From positions 496,001-560,000 of the forward strand of contig JAZKJV010009784.1 in assembly GCA_037367405.1 (NCBI GenBank): 64,000 nucleotides of DNA, given 5' to 3'. This DNA comes from Ottelia alismoides. Its lineage: Eukaryota > Streptophyta > Magnoliopsida > Alismatales > Hydrocharitaceae. The notes under the pieces are model-generated. The model ran no database searches, was not told where the DNA came from, and was given only the letters and a program-made list of their open reading frames with translations. Shown piece after piece: positions 56,169 to 64,000 of this stretch; within the stretch, counting starts at the first letter, position 1, and the number at the start of each line of letters is the position of its first letter. The position numbers and the translations under genes were made by a program.

Positions 56169-57248
56169 GTAAGGCATCCTCCATTTTGGTTGTCCATTTT
56201 GATTAATTTGTTTGGGGAGATTTCTTTCTTGCACCAGTCATTTCTTTCAGTTCAATTGCTATACAAACATTTATTTTGGCAAACGTACATGGTACGTGCT
56301 ATGGCAAATGGAGAGCCACAGATGTTTTTCAAATGAGAGATAAAAAATTTAAATTTATTTTGGGCTCATGCGTTTGTCAAAGATAACTGATCAAGTTCTA
56401 CTGAAAAAATTGAGGTATTGGCACATTCTAGATTAGATATGGATCCGTGCAATGATACTAGATGTTATAGTAAAAGGTCGGCTTTGCTTGCGAAGCTACC
56501 AGTGTGTGGCTCAGAGATGGGTTCCGACATGAGTCTATATTGCATTTAAATCAGAGTTTCTAATACAACAACCAAGCTTCTTCGCACTTTAGGTGGGGTT
56601 AGCTGCACTATTGACCCGAGATTTTGATGTACTATGATGTTACTCGCGCTTCGCGACATAACAGAAATGGGTTGATCAGATGCAAAATGAACTATTAATT
56701 TCTAAAATTTCCTTTTAAAATGTACCAAATTAACTATAAAAGAGTTCACTTGATATGAAAAGATTAAATTTAGTATTCAAGGGAAAAAATTAAATGTTTT
56801 GTCAATTTCTTTTATGAGTGGAAGGAATTCCTAAAATGTAATTGCATTCAATAGTGGACATTTAAATGTTAAAAAGAAATTTGATGTTGATACGATTAGA
56901 TTGACATAAATCCTAACCAAACCATAAATCCTAACCAAACTAACATAATTATACAATTACACAGGGTGGTGATGATATTGATTTGAACTCCAGACTATGT
57001 GTTCTTGCTATTAATACGTAAATAAATAAATAAATAATAAATAATAAATCTTGGCAGCATAAGAATTTTACCTTTATAAATTGTTTATATTCCTTCCTTG
57101 CAATTGTTGTGGAGTAAAAATAAATCGATTTGGCAGTAAGTAATTGTTAAACAAAGGAAACCAAAAAGATGGAAATAATTTTTGAATTGCCTTTTTGTTG
57201 AGTGCATTGTTGGAGCCTCCAACATACTGTTACTGCATAATTAGTAAG
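56169..57248. other. DnaJ downstream intron with SINE tail and decayed Helitron end
   Basis: A minus-strand SINE tail lies at about 56560-56625 (in reverse ...AGCTAACCCCACCTAAAGTG, GAAGCTTGGTTGTTGT). Just beyond, TCGCGCTTCGCGA (56644-56656), with TACTATGATGTTAC before it, mirrors the Helitron 3' hairpin at 18795-18824. The rest is AT-rich with no coding region. Confidence 0.5.
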
Positions 57249-57392
57249 TGTAGAGATATGTTTATGTTTTTCTGTTTATTTCATATTTTTCTTTTCTTTT
57301 GTCTATCTTATGTAATTTACCGTTAGATCTCTTCTCTATATAAGAGAGCCTATGTTTCCTTGGAACAAATACTCTTTTCGTTTTTCCCAACA
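57249..57392 (+). repeat. 5' LTR of copia-11
   Basis: TG...CA, 144 bp, with TCTATATAAGAGAGCC near 57335. Confidence 0.88.
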
Positions 57393-58235
57393 TGGTATCT
57401 GAGCGGCGGTCCTAGACCAGAGCTCTTGTACCCGAAACCCTTGCCCCACCTTCCATCAGCCTCTCCTCACGTCGCATGTTGTCTCTCCGCACACCCTGTG
57501 TAGTCCACATCTGCGTGTCGCCAACCCATGGTCCCGAGGCATGCTGTCGCCGCGTCTGCACCCCTCCGCGCAGGCTCCCAACGATCATAGCTGCACCTCT
57601 CGCGAGCGAGGCCTCTGTGACCGTAGTCACGCCACCCACGTGTGAGGCCCCTGCACCTGTAGCGACCTCCCACGCCTCCGCGCGTGTTCCTCGCTGCATC
57701 TTTAGCGGTCGTAGTCACTGCATCTCTTGTGGTTGTAGCCGTTTCCGCGTCGAGGTTCTTTTCCTTGATGGGTTGGTTGCGGTTTGAGTCTACACATGCA
57801 ACCAAATCCCCCTATGTCAGTGTAGGCAATTATCTCTTCATGTCTACGATCCTCATCCTCTTTGATTGACAAGATGTCAGAGAGCAAGAGTGATATCCCC
57901 ACCACAGGCGTCTTCAGAGGTCCAATGCCCATTGCCAAGATGGATGGGTCGAATTACGAGTTGTGGGCCATGCAATTCATGAGCCTCATGAAGTCGGTGG
58001 GTAAGAAACATATTCTTACTAAGGAAGAGACGACATAGAAGACATGGTTGTACGCCTCATGGGAGGCTGATGACGCCTATGCACAGGTCTGGTTATCTAC
58101 TACCTTGATACCAGATATTGTAAACGATGTCGTGCACAGGCCCACAACCAAAGCCTTGTGGGATATTCTTGCTGCCATGTATTCGCAGGCCAAGATTGAG
58201 GCGAAAATTCTATAGCTCCAGCATGACACTTTACC
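57249..58235 (+). mobile_element. copia 5' fragment: LTR, leader, gag (copia-11)
   Basis: LTR of 144 bp (57249-57392, TGTAGAGATATG...TTCCCAACA), primer site TGGTATCTGAGC (57393-57404, one mismatch) and a GC-rich leader, then gag from ATG 57872 (MSESKSDIPTTGVFRG, MDGSNYELWAMQFMSLMKS). Gag has stops at 58036 and 58213 and breaks off after LQHDT near 58235. It belongs to the copia-1 family. The five bases before it are GTAAG; the right end is lost. Confidence 0.88.
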
Positions 58236-58442
58236 ATTAAGCACGCGCACTAAGCGACCGTTGCCCTAACTGGATTTCCTATCTCCTGCCCAACTGAGGG
58301 TCACTGCACCCTCACACAGTCAGGTGTAAGGGTCACCGTGACTGGAACTCTTATTTGTCAGTTCTACCTGACTTGATTCCTCATCCTTTCTTAATCCCTT
58401 CTGTAGTTGATTGTACAGATCTAGGTCTTTTGGTCAACGATC
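58236..58442. other. Unassigned junction sequence between two opposed copia fragments
   Basis: About 200 bp with repeated GGGTCACxGTGxC pieces and no coding sequence. It may be filler DNA from the rearrangement that truncated both neighbours. Confidence 0.4.
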
Positions 58443-60763
58443 TTATACATAGATATCATCAGTGGTAGTGGAAGGTACCATTCTGTCACCTGCAGGAGAA
58501 AAATACATGGCAGACTCAAAGAAAGTGACATCAGCGCTCACGAAGTATCTCCTAGTTGTAGGATCATAACACCGGTAACCCTTCTGAGTCTTGGAATAAC
58601 ATACAAATACGCACTTGACTGCTCTAGAAGAGAGTTTGTCAAGTCCAAGAGATAGACAATGCACGAAACATACGGTACCAAAAACACGTGGAGTCAGAGA
58701 AAATAATTCCTTGTCTGGAAAAATAAGTGAGATAGGTATCTTCTCACCAAGAACTGAGGATGTCATTCGGTTGACCAGATAACAAGCAGTAAGAACAACA
58801 TCGCCCCAGAATGAGAGAGGAGCACAACTCTGAATCAACAATGTGCGAGTAATATCCAAGAGATGGCGATGCTTTCTTTCTGCTACACCATTTTGTTGTG
58901 AGGTATATGCACAAGTGGTTTGGTGAATAATACCCTTGATGAAAGGAATTGTGAAAGTGAGCGTGTACAAAATTCAAGGGCATTATCCGTCCGAACATAT
59001 TTGACAGAGGAAGAAAAAACATTGTGCACTTCATTAATCAAGTTCTTGATCACATTTCCTGCTTCAGACTTATTTTTCAAAAGAAAGACCCGTGACACAC
59101 GAGAGAAATCATCCACTACCACAAGATAAAACCTGTGTCCCTGATGATCGGGAACATGACTCGGACCCCATATATCTATATGTAACAACTCAAAAGGGGA
59201 GCTACTGCTCCGACTCCAACGACTAGGGAAGTTCGACCTGTGATGTTTCCCCAACTGACACGCTTCACATCGAAATGACGAACTAGGAGAAATCTGAGGC
59301 AGTAGATGGCGCATTTTCTGAAGTGGAAGGTGACCAAACCGGAGATGCCAAATGTACGGAGAGACTGGCCTAACAGAGTGAGAGGAGATGCCAGCATAGG
59401 AATCCCGAACCAATCGATATAAACCATTCTGCTCAGAGCCACAACCAATCACCTTGCCCGTGAGTATGTCCTGAAAAATGAGAGAAGATGGGTCAAATAT
59501 AGCACGACAATTTAAATCCTTCGTAATCTGACTAATAGATAGCAAATTCATCGAGAACTGAGGAGCATGCAGGACGTTCTGTAGTTGCATAGTGGAAGAT
59601 AGGAAGACCTCCCCCTGTCCAACAAGGGGCGAATGGGTACCATCTGCTATCTGCACTGAACGGCCTGGAGGAATGTCCCTGTAGGCCTGTAGCCTACCTC
59701 TATCATGGCAGAGATGATGTGTGGCTCCGGAATCGATAACCCAGCCAGATATATCATGAGTAGTAGATCTACCTGAGGTACTTGCAGCAGCGGATGAACT
59801 CGTAGAGGCAGTGGCGGCAGTATCCGAAGAACCACCAGACAAATCCCCGGACGCTTGTGGCATAATATCTCGGAGACGGGCCACAAGTTCGTCAAATCGA
59901 TTATCTGCAGTAGAGACTAATGGAGACTGAGAGTGCTCTGCAACACGTGCCGATGCTGGAAATCCATGCTTAGAATAGCATGTGTCCTCTGAGTGTCCTG
60001 TGCGATGACAGTAGGAGCATGTCTGACTGAAGCGACCACCCCTTCCCTGGGGTCCACGTCCACGTCCACGACCACGACCAGAAGGCAGTCCACCTCTCCC
60101 ACGCGAAACTGCCATCGCCGATGGGGGTGGAGTAGAAGAGCTGGAGGAAACTGGAATGCGACTGAGCCTTCTGTAAACATCCTCCACTGGAGGAATAACT
60201 GCATCCGCTAGGATCTGGGACCGGGCGGCATCGTACTCAGGATCAAGAGCCGCAAGAAGAACACCTACCATGGTGGCATTCCGAAACGTCTTCTGCTATT
60301 CCGGAGTAGCAGTGAGAGGAATGGTACTGTATAACTTCTCAAACATCCCTCTTAGGGATTTGTACAGAGAATGGAGAGGTCTGCCGCTCTGCTTCATTGT
60401 GAAAATGTCATGCTGAAGCTGCAACATTTTTGTCTCATTTCGCACCTGCGAATAAGTAGCGGCAAGAATGTCCCACATTGCCTTGGTAGTGGGCTGATGA
60501 AGGACATCGTTAGCAATCTCCATTGTCAATGTACCAAATAACCAGACTTTCGCATAGGCGTCGTCAGCCTCCCATGAGGCATAGATCCCTGTCTTCTCTG
60601 CAGGCTCATCCTCGGTAAGAATATGTTTCTTACCATTAGAGTTCATGAGGCTCATGAATTGCATAGCCCAGAGCTCATAGTTAGACCCGTCCATCTTCAC
60701 TATTGGCGCAGGATCTTTGAATGCGCCGGTGGAGGGGAAATCGACTTTCGATTCTAACATAAT
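58443..60763 (-). pseudogene. copia-12 gag-protease-integrase frame
   Basis: Gag starts at ATG 60796 or, by comparison with sibling elements, more likely near 60760 (MLESKVDFPSTGAFKDPAPI). The frame is open for over 600 codons apart from one stop at 60296 (CAG to TAG). The knuckle CSYCHRTGHSEDTC lies at 59978-60019, protease VIDSGATHH with DSGA at 59723-59734, and the integrase HHCC finger at about 59255-59350 (WHLRFGH...CEACQLGKH). Integrase catalytic Asp residues are in DIWGP and RTDNALE. A frameshift near 58940 moves the rest (TSQQNGVAERKH ... TTDDIYV) to another frame. With RT deleted, it is non-autonomous. Confidence 0.9.
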
Positions 60764-61320
60764 ACTGCTTGGAAAAGAACGAGGGTATATAGACACGTTG
60801 ATAAATGTCTACACAAACTGCATCAGATTTGAGTGCGTATGTAGACGTTTACGCACTCAAACCCACATATCGGATGAAGAGAGAGCTAGGGCACGCCTTA
60901 GCGTAGGCTTACAGCCCTTTAATCGGCTAACAGGTGCCGACCGGTGGACTGGGAGCCGCTGATCTGATTTGCGGCTGTGCTGGAAGCGTAGGACAGCCGG
61001 GCTGGAGGGCTAGGGCGACACCTGGGACCTCCGGGGCTGGGTTGGGGCCGCCTTGTGACCTAAGGCAGCAGGCGAGGAGGTGCTGGGGGCCGCCTGGAGG
61101 CGAAAGGCGGCATACTGAGATGTGTTGGGGCCTTTGGCAGCGGTCTAGACCCGCTGGCTGGGGGCTGGTACCGTCGTTGGTGGGCTAGGAAGAAGTCCTA
61201 GGGCGACGGGTGAGCCTCGATCGGAGCCGGAGAGGAAAGGCGGCGCCGAGGAGGGAAGAGGGCGGCGGGTGGGGAAGGGAAAGGGGGCGGCACGAGAGCC
61301 CTAGAGCGGCTCTGATACCA

Positions 61321-61474
61321 TGTTGGAAAAGAGTCTTCGATAATCATTCAGAAAACCCTAGGCTCTCTTATATAGGGAGAGACCTTAAGGGTAAATTACA
61401 GAGAGGTCCATATAAGATAAAGAAATAACGACAAGCTACATAAAGAAATAATAAAGCTACGAAATATCTCTACA
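61321..61474 (-). repeat. 5' LTR of copia-12
   Basis: 154 bp, minus reading TGTAGAGATATTTCG...TTTTCCAACA, with CTATATAAGAGAGCCTAGGG near 61365. Confidence 0.9.
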
Positions 61475-62357
61475 ACTATTATGGAATCAAGCATAAAGCT
61501 CTGTGATGATGACACTGAGGATATCGACAAGAGGATGTATAAGGAGCTTATTGGCAAGATCCTAGATGTGTCTATTACCATGCTTGACATATCCTTTACC
61601 ATGAGCAAAGTGAGTCAGTTTATGGAGCAGCCCTGACAAACACATATGAATGCAGTCCGTATGATTCTGAGGTATCTGAAGACATCACATGGTATGGGAC
61701 TTCTTTTCAGCAGAGGTACATCTCTTTTAGTTACAGCATATGCAGATGCATCTTATGCTGGGTGTCCAAAGGATATGAAGTCTACTTCATGCTTCGCTGT
61801 ATCCATACTGAATTCACTTGTTTCATGGAAGAGTAAGAAGCAGACCGTGGTTTCCAGATCAAGTGTTGAGTCAGAATACATGGCAGTGGCACAAGATAAC
61901 ACATAGATGATGTAGGTCAGATTTGTTCTTACTGACCTGACTATATAGGTGCCTCTTCCCATGCTCATCCAATGTGACAACGAGGCTGTTCTTTTCATTG
62001 CAAACAACCAGCCTTCCTTGAGAGGACCAAACATAGAGGTGGATTGTCACTACACTCGTGACATGATACAGATGGGTTTTATCGCCGCTACACATGTCAG
62101 CTCTAAAGACCAAACAACATATGTTCTTACTAAGGCCCTGGCCAGTGGGCCTTATCAGAGATGTTGTTCCAAGCTGAGCCTGATCGATATCTACGATCCA
62201 GTTTGAGGAGGAGTGTTTAGATATTAGTTATCTTTCTTATTGTTTTCATATTATCAATTTCTTTTGTATTCATCTTGTAATATGCCCAACAGGTTTCTCT
62301 CCTATATAAGAGAACTCTAGAGATTTCAATAATGCAATTCATTCTTTCATTTCTACA
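61475..62357 (+). mobile_element. copia 3' end: RT tail, RNase H and 3' LTR (copia-13)
   Basis: Starts at the RT-RNase H junction (MESSIKLCDDDTEDIDKRMY), continues through RNase H (ADASYAGCPKDMKSTSCF, SWKSKKQTVV, IQCDNEAVLFIANN) to the purine tract TTGAGGAGGAG (62203-62213) and an LTR at 62214-62357. Stops at 61634, 61903, 61912 and 61946 break it. Its RNase H and LTR match copia-3/copia-4 rather than copia-1. Confidence 0.85.
62214..62357 (+). repeat. 3' LTR of copia-13
   Basis: 144 bp, TGTTTAGATATTAG...TTTCTACA, with CCTATATAAGAGAACTCTAG near 62300; closest to the LTR at 29888. Confidence 0.88.
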
Positions 62358-62439
62358 ATAATAATTAATATATATAGTCGTATTATTATTATATTCGTAT
62401 TCGTTTCCAAGGTTTTAAAATTATAAATGCGGAAGTCAA
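62358..62439. other. Short AT-rich spacer
   Basis: Contains ATTCGTATTCGTTTCCAAGG, similar to the end of the CAAACGAATA repeat, then TTTTAAAATTATAAATGCGG. No gene. Confidence 0.4.
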
Positions 62440-62707
62440 TGAGTAAATAAGAAAGTATAAAAGATTGAACACTAGAGATTGACATGGAATCCTACTCCAT
62501 GAGGGAGCGAGATGAAACCACATGATAATGCCTCAAAGGGTTGAATTGTCTATTACAATTTCTCACTAAGTAGAAGGGGTGTGGGACTCCATATATAGCC
62601 TTACAGACCGACCGGAGTCCCATTTCTCATCCATGTAGGACTAAACATAATTGTGGGTAATTGGATCCTAGATTGATACAATTACCCTTCTATTACATAT
62701 TTTAACA
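62440..62707 (-). repeat. Lone LTR related to the TRIM-like element
   Basis: 268 bp, plus reading TGAGTAAATAAGAAAG...ATTTTAACA. It shares with 43609-43923 the order TGGAATCCTACTCCATGAG, GAGATGAAACCAC, GCCTCAAAGGG, TATATAGCC, GTAGGACTAAAC and TTGGATCCT. A purine tract in reverse (CTCTACCTCAAGCTGG) follows at 62708, so it is a minus-strand 3' LTR; no partner is in view. Confidence 0.75.
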
Positions 62708-63214
62708 CTCTACCTCAAGCTGGAGGTGTCTTGCACTAAAAAGAAAATGTACACAACTCATCTTCACTCGATACATTTTAAAGAGGTAAGGATAGAGACA
62801 CCATGTTTGAAGATCTGTTACTAGTAGAAGACCTCGCTCGAGGATGGGTTTGCAACCTTTAGGTCATTAGGAAAGACCCTCAGTCGTGCATGTAGTAATC
62901 GTCACGATACCATGTCATGCATGGAGGAGAGTTTTTGTAAAAGAATAAAGTCAAGAGCTTAGTAATGGTTAATGATAGAGACACCCTGACAGAGTAGTTG
63001 ATGCTTGGTCAAGATAACTGATGGTTGTAGAAGTCTAGAGTGTCGATTTGTCAGTCGTGGGCGAACAGTAGAAGTTTTGTAGATACATCTCAAGAAGAAG
63101 ATTATGCCCTCTCTAACTCCCTCTTTCTCCCATACTTGATAGTATACGTAATATAGATCTCAAGTTGGGAGAATCAAAATGAAACATGCATTTTTTTTGG
63201 CGAAAGGGTAGGAA
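62708..63214. other. Unassigned DNA, probably interior of the element whose LTR is at 62440
   Basis: The first roughly 20 bp are a purine tract in reverse. Beyond that nothing coding is recognised on either strand. Confidence 0.4.
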
Positions 63215-64000
63215 CTGATGACATTCTTGTAGAAGCTTAGAGAGTTCTAGGTGAACGAGGTTTGACTTGGCTCACAAATTTATTCAATGTTATTTGATGA
63301 AGTAAGAAAAATACCCGACGAATGGAGGAGAAGTATTGTGGGGAACTATGAAGATTTGAGAATGTATAATCGAAAAAATGTCAAGGCATGTTTTCAAAGT
63401 AACTGAAAACCAATTCGGATTCATACTAGGTCGCTCTACTATTGAAGCTATCCACTTGTTGAAGAGAACAATGGAGATTTATAGAGTTGAAAAGAAAAAC
63501 GTCAATATGTTTTTTATTGATTTGGAGAAGGCTTATGATTCAATCTGAAGATAGATATTGTGGAGAGTTTTGGAGAAGAAACAAGTAATTGTCCTATACA
63601 TTAACCTTGTAAATGATATGTATGATGGTGCTTCATCTTGTGTAATGATTCAGACTCTAGTCTGGGAAGACTAACTATTTTAACATTATAATTAGTCTAC
63701 ATTAAGGCTCAGCTTTGAGTCCATTCCTTTTTTCTTTGATTATAGACGAGTTGATTAGTCATATTCAGGATGATATATCTTGGTATATGTTGTTCGCCGA
63801 TAATATCGTGTTGATTGATGAGACAAGAGATGGAGTAAATGAGAAAATGGAGGTTTAGAGACATGCCTTAAAGAATAAAGGATTTTGTATAAGTAGGGAT
63901 AAGACTGAACATATGGATGCACATTTGATAGGAACATCGATGAAGGTATCGTGGTGAAGATTGGAGATGATAACATTTAGAAGAGAGATTCTTTGAGATA
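63215..64000 (+). pseudogene. LINE reverse-transcriptase remnant, runs off the window
   Basis: The plus strand, switching frame, reads GLTWLTNLFN (about 63250), KIPDEWRRSI (63313), NQFGFILGRSTIEAIHLLKR (about 63410-63465), FIDLEKAYDS (63513-63543) and MDELISHIQDDI-like text. At 63793-63804 the RT active site reads FADN where FADD is expected. These are consecutive blocks of a plant L1-like RT different from the LINE at 33493. Stops and shifts are frequent. Confidence 0.82.

Larger units (their letters stand above)
58443..61474 (-). mobile_element. copia 5' part: LTR to end of integrase (copia-12)
   Basis: On the minus strand: LTR 61321-61474 (154 bp), consensus primer site (61309-61320), GC-rich leader, gag, protease and integrase, ending at TTDDIYV near 58443. 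RT, RNase H and the 3' LTR are absent. The five bases outside the LTR are ACTAT (61475-61479). It is the best-preserved coding stretch in the window. Confidence 0.9.

Noticed and set aside
61475..62357. copia-12 and copia-13 read as one element
   Set aside because: They are on opposite strands and carry different LTR families; adjacency is from insertion or rearrangement.

Overview
This window is nuclear DNA from a flowering plant. It carries chromovirus, Ty1-copia, LINE, SINE, hAT, Mutator-like and Helitron sequences, plus two short spliced host exons; the species cannot be named from sequence alone. There are no bacterial, phage, rRNA or complete tRNA genes. Almost everything is transposable-element (TE) sequence, mostly decayed and often nested. 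Five copia elements or fragments share a 144-154 bp LTR family (TGTAGAG...), and three more carry a sister LTR family (TGTTGAG/TGTTTAG...).

Layout. 1-11.2 kb: one minus-strand hAT transposase pseudogene split by three insertions, each bounded by its own target-site duplication (TSD): a copia element (562-5482, GTTAA), a Mutator-like element carrying pieces of an EP1-like lectin gene (5665-7423, 9-bp TSD) and a non-autonomous LTR element (7540-9711, AGGGG). 11.2-14.7 kb: AT-rich DNA, LTR-like debris and a hAT-type MITE (13225-14001). 14.7-26.4 kb: a 5'-truncated Tekay/Del-like chromovirus whose long 3' LTR has been opened by a Helitron (18795-23476) and a small MITE. 26.4-33.5 kb: two half copia elements with two more MITEs. 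33.5-35.0 kb: a minus-strand LINE remnant.

35.6-56.2 kb: two consecutive exons of a host DnaJ co-chaperone (35609-35680 and 56112-56168, + strand), separated by a 20.4-kb intron. That intron holds at least six copia elements or remnants, a TRIM-like element containing a MITE, two further MITEs and an intact SINE. 57.2-64 kb: a copia gag fragment, the best-preserved copia gag-integrase frame in the window (58443-61474, minus), a third sister-family 3' end, a lone LTR and a LINE reverse-transcriptase remnant running off the edge.

The most distinctive content is a set of non-autonomous hAT-like elements. Four groups have identifiable ends and 8-bp TSDs, and each has its own palindromic or short repeated motif near the ends: CGATAT (three copies, 213-217 bp), CATATGCGG (two copies), CCGACT (one) and GCCTCGAGGC (one). 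Nothing here forms an operon or pathway. The only gene likely to serve the plant is the DnaJ gene, probably organellar. All coordinates, TSDs and motifs were read by eye; family names come from recognising domains, not from database searches.
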